Origin: Prototheca cutis
Lineage: Eukaryota; Chlorophyta; Trebouxiophyceae; Chlorellales; Chlorellaceae
DNA length: 64,000 bases
Direction: 5' to 3'
Assembly: GCA_002897115.2 (NCBI GenBank)
Contig: BCIH01000010.1
Span: 791,875-855,874 of the forward strand
How positions within the stretch are numbered: position 1 is the stretch's first letter; every line of letters begins with the position of its first letter. A program made the position numbers and the translations under genes. The notes under the pieces are model-generated. The model was given only the letters and a program-made list of their open reading frames with translations, ran no database searches and was not told where the DNA came from. Below, piece after piece: positions 12,901-25,162 of the stretch.

Positions 12901-15900
12901 GGCTCGCACGCCAGCGGCTTCGTCGCTGCGAGCCATGTACAGCAGACCCAGCACGCGGCCACGCCGGGCGGAGCCCAGCGCTTCGGCCATGGCAGTGCCG
13001 TGCTCCTCAGCGCCAATCCCCTCGTCGTGCTCGTTGTGAAGGTCCTGCTGAATCCTCCCAGACGTCCCAGCCACCTGCGCATTGCGTTTTTGGGCCATAT
13101 TTCAACGTGTGCATTCATTTCCTGTGTCCTTGGCACCCTAAACAGCAACAAAAACAAAGTCAGAACCTTGAACAGGAGGTCCCCCAGGAGCTCGATGGAG
13201 GACTGGCGGATGCGCCAGCTGGCATTGAGGACGCCCGTCTCGACGGCTGGGAGGAGGAGTCCCAGCGCTGACGTGGCGTAGAGCTCGACGGCCACGCGCG
13301 CGGCGGCCAGCGAGGCATCGCGGACGCCCTCGGCCTCGTCGGCCAGACCCTGAAGCACGCAGGGCAGCACCAGGGCGAGGTGTGCACGGAAGGCCTCAGG
13401 CATGGCGCCGGGCAGGTACTTGAACAGCGTGAGGGATCCCTCGCGCGCGGCGGCGGTGCGAGAGCGTGCGCCCTCCAAAACTGCAGGCAACACAGCTTCC
13501 ACGGCTGCAGGGCCTTGGACCGCGAGGACTTCGGCGAGGCCCTGTGCTGCGCCCGAGCGCTCGACGCTGCCCGCGTCGGAGCGCAGGCGCTCCAGCAGCC
13601 AGGGCAGCAGGTCCGGGAACGCGGCGGGGCCCATGCCGCGCACCAGCGCTCCCAGCGCGCGTGCCGACGTGGCGCGAACCTCGGGCAGCGGATCCACCAG
13701 CGCGGCGCGGAGATCTGGCAGGAGCGCGGCTGCATAAGGCGCCATGTCGCGCGGGTCGTTGGCCAGGGACGAAAGATTGCCGACGATGCGCGCGGCCCGC
13801 TTCTTGCAGTCGCCNGAGCGGTCGCGGAGGCCACGAGAGACCACAGGCATGAGCAGCGCCAGGCTTGCCACGTCGACGGTGTTGACAAACACTGTGGACA
13901 GCAGGATGTCCAGCGTCTTGCGTGTCTGGGTGTGTGGGTCGGCCAGCGCGGCCAGCAATGAGGGCACCAACCGAGCGACCTCAGGGTTGCGGATGACCGA
14001 AGCCACGTCGTCCAGCGCCGCTCGAGCTGCGCCGGCCACGCGTGGGTGGGGGTCGCCCAGCGCTTGACCCAGGCACGGCACGATGCTGGGCAGCGCCGTG
14101 CCCAACTGCCGCGGGTTTAAAAAGGCCATCGAGCCCAGCAGCTGTTGCAGTTGTTTTCGGTGGCGGGGTGATGCTTGGTTTGGGGAGGTGACTTTGTGAT
14201 ACTTTCAATGATCCAAGCAAACAGAGACCTGCAGCCACTGAATGGCCCAAACCCAAGCAACCAGGGTCAAACCAACGACGAATTACAAACCTGGATGCTG
14301 CCTTCCTTGGTGCGCCAGGTCTTTTCCTCGACGCCGGCCAGGACGACGGGGAGGACCAAGCGCACGCCCTGTGCGGACAGCTGTCCCATGATGGCCCGGG
14401 CGGCCGCCGTGGCGGCCTCGCGCACGGGCGCGGCGCCGTCGCCAAAGCTGGTCAGCAGCGCGGGGAGCAGCGACGTGATGTACGGTTCAAACAGCCGACC
14501 CAGCTTCTCCGACATGCACTCGTATGCCATCAGGGCACCTGTTTTAGTTTGTAGGAAGGGGGGAGCCCGTGTGAGCGCGGGTGACCGTCGGCAGCTAGAT
14601 GGATGCAGTGCATATCAAAGGCGGGAGCTCATTCGGGGACATCGCCACCGTCGCCTACCTTCGCGGGATTCTGGCGATGCCTTGTCCTCAACGCCAGTCT
14701 TGAGGGCGTCAAGGATGGCATAGCCCTTGAGGGAGCTGATGCCCAGACCCTTGACCATGCCCGCCAGCCCAAAGGCAGCGCCGCGGCGGTCGCCGTAGGA
14801 CTTGGCGCGGAGGCAGCGGTCCAGGAGATCCTTTAGTGTCCCCGCGATGAATTCCCGATCGGCACTCAGTGCCTGGGCAAGTGCAGGCATGCAATCCGAG
14901 GCGCGACGCTGCACGGCCTCCGAGGGGGTGCTCAGGGCATCTAACAGCGCCGCCAGGATACCCCGGACTTTGGGGCTGTCGGCCGGCAGGTGACGCCCCA
15001 ACGTGCCCAGCAGGACGACCACGCCTTGGCGCATCAGGTCCGCACGCTCCTCGCCCAGGCTCCCAGCGGCGCTCTTCCCTGCCAGCGCGTCCTCGAACAG
15101 CGGCAGCATCTCGGCCGCATGGGCCGCGCCGTGGGCATTGACCAGCCCGACGCCAGCCAGAACCACTGCACCGCGCACCGAGGCGTCGGCATCGGCGAGA
15201 CCCCGTGCCAGTAAGAAATCCAGCGCCACGGGGAGCTGCGCTGCAGTGAGATGCGGCGCCGAAGCCTCGAGCGCTTGCAGCGCTCCCAGTTTGGAAGCGA
15301 TTGAGCGCGAAGAACCGTCGTTGCTGCTGCCCTCCTCCCCTCCATCAGCGCTACTGGCACTCGTCATCTCACTACTGGAGAACAGCGTGGTAACCGCCTC
15401 GAGGGACTCGGGCACGGCCCCAGGGTGTTTGAGCAGGCCGGAAGCCAATGCTGCGGCTGCAGCGGTGCGGATGTCGTCGCGATCTGAGACCAAGTACTCC
15501 CGTGCCAGCAGCGGAACAAACCCACGGGGCAGGGTCGCACCCGCCAGCTCCCACAGCACGGTGGCCGCCGAGGCGTTGTCGATGTCTGGATCGCTGCATG
15601 CGGTCCACAGCGCGCACAGCGCGGCCGGNGACAGGTCGGTGTTGCCGCCCCGGAGCGCGGGCGCCAGGCGGAGCGCGGCCAGCGCCGCTGCCCGCGTGCC
15701 CGCCCGCCGCGCTGCCAGGCCCGCAAGGGCAGCAGACAGCGCGGGCCCATCGCTTTCAATCGCGCCGCAGAGCCGCGCGAGCAGCGGAGCGACGGCGGCC
15801 CGGAGCGCGGGCACAACTTCCAGCGTGCGGTACAGGAGGCCCAGCACCGCGGCGGGGTCAAGTGGCGTCGTGGCTTCAGAGCTGCCGATGTGGACGCCCA

Positions 15901-18900
15901 ACACTTGCAGCGCCGCCGCATGGAGCGCCGAGGCTTCGTCCGCGCTGAGCACAGCCCGCAGGATTGGAAAGGCCAATCTGATCGCCGGCGCCGGCAACGG
16001 CGAATCCGCAGGTACGGCCTCCTCCTCCTCCGTGGCCGCGCGTCCACCCACTGATGTCAAAAGCGCTGCGATTGATGCCTGCATGCAACGACTCTCTGTC
16101 AGCTGTGTATACGCATTGCTGACGGTTGCAGGTTCGTCGCCGGCCACACCCTTGTCCTCGGCGGAGGACCCGTTCAGTCCGCTGCTGGGGCCAGCGAGAA
16201 CAGAAAGACGCAGTGCAGCGGCCACATCAGCGGCGTGGGCTCCCAGGCCGTGGGGCAGCGCCGTGCACACGGCCGCCGCCGCGACAAAGGCAGCACCGTC
16301 ACCGACGAGCGACGACCCCAGCAACGGCATGATGGGCGCGATCAATGCCTCGGCGTTCGATGCGGTGGTTTCTTTTGACGCCGAGCTGACAGCCGCCAGG
16401 GCCAAGAGCCCACGCGACAGCTTGTGTGCAATGGCTGCCACCTCGGCACGGACAGCTGCCTCGGATTCGAGCTGCTTCTGCCTGGCGATGGCCGCCGCAT
16501 CCTTGCCCTTGTCAAGCGCCACACGGCCTCCGGTCGTAGTGGCAGCGCCACGGCCGCCAGCCCCCGTTTTCGATGTGGCGGTCGTCGCGCGGGCCGCTCC
16601 GGTGCCGGCACGTGCTCCAGCAGCTGTCGCAGCCCTTGCCCCCGCAGACGACAATGTGCCGGAGGTCCCCTTGCCGCTAGCACTGGTGCCACCCTGTCCC
16701 TCTGGGCCCGTCGTCGCGGCCGACGATCTTGCCAAGTAAAACTGGATGGTGCTTGGGGGGGGCACGGCGCCGCCGGTGGGCCCACTGGCCAGCACTCGCT
16801 GGAGCACCTCAGCGGGCATGATGGCCCCGCCGTCACTCTCGGTGGCCAGTCGGCCCGGGCGAGTGAAGGCGACCCGCAGCTGCATGGGGCTCAGCGCGTC
16901 GTGCGCAGTGCGGTCCAGCGCTGGGGTCAACAGCTCCAGAGCCCGGGGCACCAACCTGCTGGGTTCAAGCGCCACCACCGATCGCAGCGCCGCCAACAGC
17001 GCCGCCGGCTGGCTTGCTGCGCCCCCCAGCAATGGTGTGATCAGCGCCGAAAGGACTGCAGCTCCGCCGTCATCGCCATGCAACGATGCCAGTGTATTCT
17101 CGCGGCTAGCCTGGAGCGCAGGCAAGACGGCGGCGCGCCACAGGGCATCGGGCGCCGCGCTCCCCGCCCGGTGCCAGGTAGCGGGCTCGGAGTGCGCCGC
17201 GACGGCCAGTCCCGCCAGTGCATCAGCGCCCAGTGGGCTTGCCGCGCCGGCGCCCTTGGCCACAGCGTGCACAGCGTGCGCATACCGNGCAGCCAGCTCC
17301 TGCGCACCGGGGTCTTCCTCAGCCGCGCCCACCGGCGCGAACACCTGCGCCGCTTCGGCGGGATGGTCCAGCCAGTGCAGCAATGCGGCCGTCAGCATTG
17401 AAGCTGTGGGATTGTTATTAGAAAGAATTGGGAATTAAGATTCAACTGATTGGTTGATTGGTTCATTAGTGAGGTCATCGGGGAGCAAACACAGCATCAT
17501 CACTCCTGGGCGGCTGCTCAATCCCCCCCCCCCAAATGAATAATCACCCGCTTACCATGCTGGCTCCCAATGGCCTGGATCTGTGTTGCGGCTTCCCGGC
17601 GGACGACCCGGTCATGGTGAAGGAGCAGCAGAGTCAGCGTCTCTGCCAGTGCGGTTGCATTATCGCCGCCGGNCTTGTGGAGAACATCAGGTGCATCCAC
17701 GGGCTTTGGGGCGGCCGCAGCCAACAAGAGCCCCGCGAGCTCCGCGGCGGCCGCCGGCGCGGCGACCTTGGCGGCCGTCACTGGCTGCAGCAGCGCACTG
17801 CCCGAGGCAAACAGCCCCGCGTCCTTGACGCCCTTCGCCAGCTTGTCGCTGTCAGCGCCGGCTGTCAACAACAGTCGTGCCAGGCACAGCGCCGCCAGCA
17901 GGCCGTCGCCACGCAGGCCGGGTTTGGCCAGACCGTCGGTCGCCAGTTTGAGCAGTGCTGGCGCGGCGGTCATGGTGGCGGTGGTGAGAGCCGTAGACCC
18001 GGCTTCAGCGGCCTCTGCTTCGCAGCGCTGCGCGGCATTCAGCGCCAGCAGGTGCGCACGGCGGGGGCCCTCTTTGGCCTCCTCGACTCCCTCTCCCAGG
18101 CGGGCTGCAAACGCCGAGCCCGCGGCGCCCGCCACGGGCAGGAGCCGAGCCGCCGAGTCCAGCAGCGCCACGCGGGCTTCTTCCCCGGGCTCGCCCGGGT
18201 ACGCCTTGGCCACGCCCTCCAGCAGCTTCTTCGCAGCTTCCCGGGTGGTCTCCTCTTTCGGGGCTGGCACAGCTGGCGCCACCAAGAGGCCCAGGGCCTT
18301 GGCCAGGCACACACGCTCGGCCACGCCCTTGATCTTGCCCTCGGCCGAACCGTCGAAAAGAGCCAAAGCAGACGAGCAGGCACTCAACAGCTCGTCAGCA
18401 CTCGTGAGTGAAGCCAGGGCCTCCACCGCCCGCAGCGCCACGGCACGAGTCGTGCCCTTGGTATGCTTGCAGGCTGTGACGACCTGATGCAGCAGGGGCG
18501 CTGCCAGCGCCGGGCCCGCGGCGCTGGCAGGGTCCAGCCGGCTCGCAAGCATCGTCAGGTTTTGAAGGGCGATCTCGGGACTGCGCTTCAGCCCGCGATC
18601 GACTGCCGGCACGAGCTTACCCGAGATGACCCCGGCGTTGCAGCCAGCCAGGGCCAAGCCCCAGGCCTCGACCTCGGCGGCTGCCAGGGGTTCCCGGCCA
18701 CCCAGGCACTTGTCCCCGGCAAGAATTGTGATCGCAGCATCCTGTGTGGTCTCCGCTGGCTTGGCCTTGATATCGCCGACACCACACAACACAGCTGCCA
18801 GCGCTCCAGAACCTGTCTCCTTGAGAGCCCCAAGGTACAGGGCCAGCAGGACATCCCCCCGGGCCCTCAGAGAAGCCCCCGCCAGCCGCGCGGAAGACTG

Positions 18901-19808
18901 CAGCCGCCTCCTGCTCGCATCCGCGGCAATCCTCCCGAGCAGCTTGCCCTGATCATATGGAGTGGACATGGGTTTCATGGTGGGCGTGAGGCACAGGTGG
19001 GAAATGCCGAAAGTGACCCAGAGATCCTCCCAATGGCAAGGATTCAGCTGTAATTTCCCCCTGCCTACCTGGCAATTGCATCGGCCATCCCCCCCNCCCC
19101 NCCCCAACCGCCAACACGGAGAGACCACACGCATGTACCTGGAGCTCGATGATCTTAGTTATGGCCTTGGATCCTGATTCGACGTCCAGGGAATCAATGA
19201 CGAGGCAGGTCCATTGCAGCAGCAGCGCGCACACCTGTCTCGCAGGGATGGGTAATGCCGCCGGTTAGGGATGGTGCTGGAGGGACACACTACAAGGCGG
19301 AGTTCCCGCGCTCGTCGATAGCACATTCGACAAGGAAGCCACCATCCCATAAATTAATAAACACACAGACCCCAGCCGCCCCACCCCTCCAAGGAGCCTA
19401 CATTCGGCGGCGCATGCCGGACTTCCTGCTTAAGCAGCGCTCCGGCAAATGCCTTCCTGAATGCCGGGTCTGCCAGCCCAGATGCGATTGCTGGGCTGCT
19501 CTGCCTGCGCAGCTTTCTGCTGGTGGCAAGCCGTGGGATGGAGGCATAGGCCAATGCTGCTGCCTCCTCGCCTGCACATGGATGCCACGGCCGGGCTGCG
19601 TTCACCAGCTGCTGTGTTGTCATGCCTGCACCCATGCAGGGCCCTGAAAGCCACGTTTTCAAACCCACAGCATCTCATCCTTTCGGGGTGCGCTACCTCG
19701 GCCGGACTTGAGGGCCTCGGGGACGTGCCGGGTCCACAATGCGATCTGGCCATCCAGCCCAGGGGCCAGCGCCGCTCTCCAGGCCTCCTGTAGGGCAAGG
19801 CTCGACAT
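9987..19808 (-). CDS. GCN1: GCN1, HEAT-repeat activator of the eIF2-alpha kinase GCN2
   Basis: Giant cytosolic HEAT-repeat scaffold that binds stalled or collided ribosomes and delivers uncharged tRNA to GCN2. Eleven exons on the minus strand: 19697-19808, 19402-19571, 19139-19234, 17556-18948, 14659-17403, 14291-14538, 13167-14141, 11896-13074, 11552-11680, 10382-11440 and 9987-10196. They sum to 8316 bases, 2771 residues, in line with plant (about 2700) and yeast GCN1. Diagnostic stretches in the eEF3-like core and the GCN2-binding region: ALMAYECMSEKLGRLFEPY, DPLPEVRATSARALGALVRGM, WRIRQSSIELLGDLLFK, ALHVWKTLVTNTPRTL, ARDRERRKK, GLCLPKALGPLLP and KPFVPQLQTTFVKGL. The C-terminus ends in an acidic DEDDDD cluster. 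The intron after exon 8 (11681-11895) uses a GC donor (AAG|GCAAGG), required by phase. Several Ns. The ATG at 19806-19808 is inferred and gives a sensible N-terminus. Confidence 0.92.
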
Positions 19809-20149
19809 GGCCAACGTCCTTATGCCACCAATCGTATCATACCATACTTCATTCAACGTCACAAAAAGGAATGCGCATGGCGGCATGGTCTGCTTTTCGG
19901 GACACATGCGTTCCCGGCATGGGCTCGCGCCCAGCACGAAAGTCAGGACGTTTTTCGTGTGGAAAGACACACCTCGATGTCGCACCGTCTGCTGCACACG
20001 CCCAGCGCTGTGGTGCTGCACACATCTTCAAGGCACATCCATCTTTCTCGATTTTGTGGGGATATCGGCCTGAGGATCTGCGACCTTTGTTCCAGTGCAA
20101 CTCCATCTCCCCCGGCATCGCGGTGGTCTTGGGCTGAGGGACTGGTGGG
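19809..20149. promoter_or_regulatory. Shared intergenic region between divergent GCN1 and SmD2
   Basis: About 340 bases between two opposed start codons. No element recognised by eye. Confidence 0.4.
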
Positions 20150-20711
20150 ATGGCCGCGACGAATCCCTCCGTGGATGAGCTGGAGAAGAGGGAGGAGGAG
20201 CTTTACAGGACCGGCCCGCTGTCCGTGCTGACAACCAGCGTGAAGACAAACTCCCAGGTGCGAAGCTCGCTCGGGAGATGTGCAGGGGTGGCCGGGCGTG
20301 GGCTTGTCTGGGTCCGTCCACTTTCACGACTGAGCGCATCCCCAGCCCTTCGCCGGTGCAGGTCCTCATAAACTGCCGGAACAACAGGAAGCTGCTGGGC
20401 CGAGTAAAGGCCTTTGACCGCCACTGCAACATGATCTTGGAGAACGTGAAGGAGTTTTGGACGGAGGTGGGGAACGGTGCACCGGCAGCGGGAGTGGGGA
20501 TCATCATCTGGCGGCCGTTGTCGTGTTATTCTCGGCGTCATGCAGTCATGAAGAGGAGCGTCTCACCATCTCGACAATGCCAATCACCGTACAGGTTCCC
20601 AAGAAGGGCAAGGGCGCTGCGGGCAGCAAGCCGGTGAACAAGGACCGCTTCATCTCCAAGATGTTTCTCCGCGGCGACTCTGTGATCATGGTGTTGAGAA
20701 ACCCCAAGTGA
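20150..20711 (+). CDS. SNRPD2: Small nuclear ribonucleoprotein SmD2
   Basis: Core Sm-ring subunit of U1, U2, U4 and U5 snRNPs. Three phase-0 exons: 20150-20257, 20362-20466 and 20595-20711 (TGA). The 109-residue product carries the whole Sm fold. Motif Sm1 is [20 protein letters not shown] with [10 protein letters not shown], and Sm2 is [14 protein letters not shown]. The loop-4 insert is [16 protein letters not shown]. Human SmD2 shares nearly every core residue. The C-terminus stops right after RNPK, shorter than animal forms. TGTAA at 20835-20839 is a likely polyadenylation signal. Head-to-head with GCN1 and tail-to-tail with the FRA10AC1-like gene. Confidence 0.97.
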
Positions 20712-20834
20712 CCTGGAGGATCGGAGGCTTTTCGTTCCCTCGCGACGCAGCTGCCGCTCGACTCTGGCCCCGGTGGATCAAAAGAACNGTGGCAGAACCC
20801 TTCCTGCCCTTTCGGAACTGGCAGGGGTCTTTCC

Positions 20835-20839
20835 TGTAA
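20835..20839 (+). terminator. TGTAA polyadenylation signal of SmD2
   Basis: TGTAA about 125 bases past the SmD2 stop. Confidence 0.4.
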
Positions 20840-20913
20840 TGGACACAACCGATGATGGAGCAAGAGAAGGTGCAGGACATGGGCGCAGCGGTTATGCTTG
20901 TCCATGCATAGTA

Positions 20914-21858
20914 TCAGGCAGCACCGGGCATGAGTTCACGCAGGAACCGCTCAAACTCCTCGTCCTTTGTGTTCTGGCTCTGGCCGTCGTCATCCCCCCA
21001 CCGACCAGGTGACTGGTGCTCTGGTGAAGGAGAGCGGTCTCGCCTGCTGCGGTGCTCTCGCGAACGAGATCGAGAGCGCTCTCTATCATAATCCTTGCGG
21101 CGCTTCTTGTCTGATTTGCTACGCGTGGGCGACACGTTGCTGCGGCGGCGCCGCCGCCGCGACGACCGACCGTCGTCGTCGTCCTCTGGCATGCTCCGCT
21201 CGCGGCGCTCCCGTGCATCGTGGCCATGACCACGGCTTTCTCNCGCGTTCTCGTGCTCATCACCGCTACGTCCCTCTTTAACCCCATCGCCGCGCTGCCT
21301 GGTGTAGGTCAGTTGCCTTTCATGCAGCGGGCAGAGGCGGAGCTTGACGGCGGCGGCCTTGCGCTGCCCACGCTCGTTGTAGGCGAATGGCACCTCCAGC
21401 GTCGCGAGCTCCGCGCGCTCGTCGCACCCCAGTGTGCCGCAAGAAAACTGGCCCGTCCCGGCCACCACCTCGGCGCGCGTGCGCCAGCGTAGGCCCACCG
21501 CGCCGCTTCGCCAGCGCGACAGGTCGGCCACCGCATACTCGCGGTACAACGCCGCGTAGTACCGCCGCGCCAATGCCACTTCCCAGTCGCCCGCCTTTGC
21601 TGCATCGGCCGCATCGTCGCGGATAAACTCGTGTGCAGCTGCCAGGGCCTCCGCGTCGGTGCGCGGCAGCATGGTTGTGGCGGCGCCAGTGCCCCCATCA
21701 CCGACTGTCCCATGCCCGCTCGTACCGTAGTACTGCGCCCGGTCGGCGAGCAGTCGGCGGTGGCGTTCGTANNCGCCGAGGGCCATGAAGGCAGCCCGAT
21801 CCGCCGCGCGCCGCGCCGCGTCGTGCGGCGCCACGGGTGCGCCGCCGCGTGCAGGCAT
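20914..21858 (-). CDS. FRA10AC1 family protein
   Basis: Single-exon gene, 314 residues. The conserved FRA10AC1 domain lies at roughly residues 25-185: WEVALARRYYAALYREY, ADLSRWRSGAVGLRWRT, EVVAGTGQFSCGTLGCD, a GERGQRKAAAVKLRLCPLH-like strand and LTYTRQR. The pairs C..LGC and LCPLH resemble a small zinc site. The C-terminal third is a highly charged Arg/Ser/Asp/Glu region (RSRSRSREHRS) like that of spliceosome-associated proteins; the human protein is nuclear and linked to the spliceosome C complex. Ends shortly after FERFLRELMPG. Ns at 21243 and 21772-21773. Convergent with SmD2 and close downstream of a small acidic-protein gene on the same strand. Role in the alga is inferred from the family. 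Confidence 0.8.
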   Translation of the reverse strand: MPARGGAPVAPHDAARRAADRAAFMALGXYERHRRLLADRAQYYGTSGHGTVGDGGTGAATTMLPRTDAEALAAAHEFIRDDAADAAKAGDWEVALARRYYAALYREYAVADLSRWRSGAVGLRWRTRAEVVAGTGQFSCGTLGCDERAELATLEVPFAYNERGQRKAAAVKLRLCPLHERQLTYTRQRGDGVKEGRSGDEHENAXESRGHGHDARERRERSMPEDDDDGRSSRRRRRRSNVSPTRSKSDKKRRKDYDRERSRSRSREHRSRRDRSPSPEHQSPGRWGDDDGQSQNTKDEEFERFLRELMPGAA

Positions 21859-21946
21859 GCTGGCTCCCAGTCGGACCTGACTCTGCCCAACTCCTGTGGA
21901 ACCTCCACGCAGCAGAAATCAGACGCCCCCCTCAAGCATGGAGAGG

Positions 21947-22261
21947 TCACGTTTCCGGCTGGGAAGGCACCATGTCCCGCTCGTCGATGTCGTCGTCAAA
22001 CTTGTTGTTGAAGTCGGCCTGGGCAAGGGCGGAACCCCGGAAGTGTTCCAGACCGTGACCGGGGGACTTGGCCTGCGTCTCTAGGCTCCTCGCTTCCTCA
22101 TCTGCACATGCATGCGGCAGATAATATAGCATGCCGCCTCAGTTTCAGTGTCCGGGCCGGGAACTGCAAAGCCTACGAAGCGGGGCCCCGACCTCATGGC
22201 CCACCGCACCGTCGCAGTAGTCCATGGTCTCCAGCTCCGAGTCGCCATTCATGTCCGCCAT
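21947..22261 (-). CDS. Small acidic protein, possible COPS9/CSNAP subunit of the COP9 signalosome
   Basis: Two exons, 22210-22261 and 21947-22101, joined across a GT-AG intron that splits an Asp codon, give a 68-residue protein. It starts MADMNGDSELETMDYC and ends DMVPSQPET. The C-terminal half has ALAQADFNNKFDDDID, which resembles the ADFFNDFEDLFDDDD tail by which CSNAP (COPS9) docks into the COP9 signalosome. CSNAP is 57 residues in humans, so the size fits. Without a search this remains a motif-level call. The gene sits between FRA10AC1-like (same strand, 88 bases downstream) and a divergent P450. Confidence 0.45.
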
Positions 22262-22574
22262 GGTTCAATTCTGTAGAAACAAGGTAAAAATCGAGCATGG
22301 ACATGTCCGCATGAGCCTGCCGGACAGGGCGCTCCCAAATAGGGTTCGGGTCCCATCCCAGAACGGAATCGATTGATCATGTTTCAAACGCGACTCCTCT
22401 CCAAACCCCTCCAAAAGGACCTGTGGGCTTCTTGCCGACGCGTCCTCGATGCCTGGGTCAGTTGGACACGAGGACGATCGCGATACAATCAGAAGTCGCT
22501 GTTCTTGTCTTCAGGGATCACTTTCCTCCCTTGCTGTTGGCAGCATCCCCACCGTCGGTGGCATCAGTGGCGAC
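22262..22574. other. Intergenic, divergent COPS9-like / P450
   Basis: About 310 bases between opposed starts; no element recognised. Confidence 0.35.
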
Positions 22575-25162
22575 ATGGCTTGGCAGGGCGCCCACGGCGC
22601 GATGCAGGCGACTCTTGCCCAGTCGTGGGCCCGTCTGCAGCGTGGTTCGATCGATCGTGTGCTGCATGGCAATGGAATAGCCCTGCACATGGGGCTTGCT
22701 GCGGCGGTGCTGCTGATCGCGGCGACCTTGCCGGTATTGGCACGGCTGCAGAGGTCTCGAGCAGCGCTGGCCAAGCTCCCTTCGCCTCCCACTTCGTCGT
22801 GGCTCCTTGGCCATCTGCAGGACATTGCGTCGCCTCAGCACCATCTCAAACTCTTTGAATGGGCGAAAGCCTTGGGGCCAGTGTACACCGTGAGGATGGC
22901 CATCTCGACGATCGTGATCCTGTCGGACCCCGCTGCGGTGGCGACGGCCCTGCGGCTCAACAGCGGTGCCGAGAAGGCGCGAATCGTCTACCAGATTGGA
23001 GACACGGTGTGTTTCGTGGTTTTTAACCATGTTTATGAGATGCAAAGGCTCTACAAGATCGTGCATGACCATCGTCGGCGTACCTTTCCACGCAGTTCAA
23101 CTCGGACTGCGGTGAACCCAACGTGCTGTCTGATCGCACCGCCTCAGCACGATGGAAAGCTGTTCGAAAGGGCACAGCCCCCGCGTTCAGCAGCTCGAAC
23201 CTAAAGTAATGCGATGGTTTGATGCGATGTTGTGTGGGTGGCGGCAGGCTGACGTCCATAATGATGAATCAAAAACTCGCAACCGCCTTTCAATGTCGCA
23301 GAGCCCGATACGGAGCCCTGCAGCAAGTGCTGCGGACCACGGTCTCGGTGCTCGACAAGGCAGCGGAACAACAGCGCGCGATCGACATTTTTGATTTGAC
23401 GATGCGTACGAGCTTTGACGTGATTTCAGAGATGGGATTTGGACACCCCTCGGGCGTCGCAGAGGTGCGTGCAGTCAACGGGGATTTTGGTGGAGATGGT
23501 CCTGCTCGGTTCTGGGACGAGCTCGACATCGTTGAGCCCCCAGTCTGGCCAACCCCTCGCCCACTCTTGCGCAGGCCCTGCTTGACCCAAGCCATCCTGG
23601 GAACGAGCTGATCCATGCGTTTGAGGGCATGATGCATGAAGTTCCAAAACGTGCCGCCAATCCTTGGCGAGGATACGCCATCTGGCAAAAGGTTGAACAG
23701 GGAAGAGCGGTCTCTTCATTGCCTGATGTTTGCTAGCGCACATGCGCCATGACGATGGCACTGTGCTCCAATAACTGCTTCCCAGCTTGCTTCCACGCCG
23801 CTGTCAGGATGTTCGGGAGGCCAACGCTTGCACTCGCGGGTTCCAACAGGCCATGAAGGATGTGCTGCACAGGCTCACCACTACGTCGCCGTCGCCCCCA
23901 GGGTCCCTTGGCGAGCTCCTTCTATCGGTGCAAGACCCCCTCAGGCCGGGGCACCGGCTGTCCGATGCGCGGCTGTGCTCAGAGTTTAGCAACATCTTTG
24001 TCGCCGGCGCCGACACCTCAGGGAGCACACTTGCCTGGGCGCTGGTGCGGGTTGCTGGTTCCGTTGGGGTTTCTTCTTGTGGATGTGTTCTTGGGTGTGC
24101 TGCACGCGCACCCTCTGGTCATGGACGTGCCCACGTACCTCTCACCTCCGGGCAATCCAACCTTCGAATCCCTGCAGTATTTGGTGAGCCTGCACCCAGA
24201 GGTGGAGCACCGGATTGTGGAGGAACTGAGAGACGCGGGCCTTTGCAACGGAGTCCACAGCGACCTTCCCGACCATGCATGCCTTGGTAAACTCCGCTAC
24301 CTCGCTGCCGTGATCAAGGTACGTGCGAGGGATATGTGGATTTGGGGGGAGGGTGATGCGTGCAGGGTCATGGTGCACCTTCGCCGCAATTTCACGACAG
24401 GCTCATCGCTGGGCAGCCAACACATGTGCATGGCCCTCCCCACCATGGCCACCAGGAAACGCTGCGGATCATGCCTGTGACGGCAGAGGGGAGTGTCATA
24501 CAGTTTGACAGGGACTTTCAAGCCGGAAATGCGGTCATCCCTGCCGGCACGGTCATCTGGTGCGCAGGTTGCGGTACCGGCCTCTCGTTGACCTGCCCGA
24601 AAGCTGTGTGGGCTATGGAAAGGAATCGCGCTGGTCTTCAAGCCTTCGGCGGATTTGAAACAATCCAAATGCATGCTCACAATGCTTCACACTGTGCAGG
24701 ATGCCGTTCTTCATTCTTCACCGCTCCCCCGAGTTGTGGGACGAACCAGACCTGTTCAAGCCGGAGCGCTGGCTGACGGCGGGGTGCGATCACCTGGACG
24801 GGAATGGGGGCCAGCCCCTGCGTTACTGCCCGTTCAGCCAGGGACCGAGGAACTGTGCCGGCCAATCCATGGCAGACATGAACGTCCGAGCGATCCTGGC
24901 CACTCTGTTAAGCCGCTTCACATTCAAGCCCGTCGGCGACGTGAGCAGGGGACTAAAACGGCCGGGGATGTGGCGGCTTGCATGCGAAGCTGCTGTCATA
25001 CTCTCCATGCTTGAACATCATCTAGCATTGCTCAAACGACGCGGACCCTCATTTTTCTTGCAGGCGGATGTGGGCCTGAGCGCGGTGCTGCAGTCCGGAG
25101 TGATTCGATTGACGCTGCAGCCGGAGCATGGGATCGCCATGTCCTGTGCTGTTCGACAGTAA
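22575..25162 (+). CDS. Cytochrome P450 monooxygenase
   Basis: Eight exons: 22575-23006, 23096-23205, 23248-23464, 23808-24044, 24178-24318, 24456-24559, 24700-24940 and 25064-25162, summing to 1581 bases (526 residues, normal for a P450). An N-terminal hydrophobic helix (MGLAAAVLLIAATLPVLA) suggests ER anchoring, followed by the proline hinge LPSPPTSSWLLGHL. Helix C carries RWKAVRKGTAPAFS. Helix I has AGADTSGST (oxygen activation threonine). The ExxR of helix K is ETLR, the PERF-like motif is FKPERW, and the haem loop is FSQGPRNCAGQ with the cysteine thiolate ligand. The order is complete, so the enzyme should be active. Closest named family is not clear; features are of the CYP3/CYP4/CYP97-like 'non-A' type, substrate unknown. 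Confidence 0.88.

Noticed and set aside
17536..18411. Long plus-strand frame opposite the N-terminal GCN1 exon
   Set aside because: Antisense shadow; Gln/Arg-rich and without homology features.
22335..22365. GGTTCGGGTCC resembling a tRNA B box
   Set aside because: No matching A box or acceptor stem.
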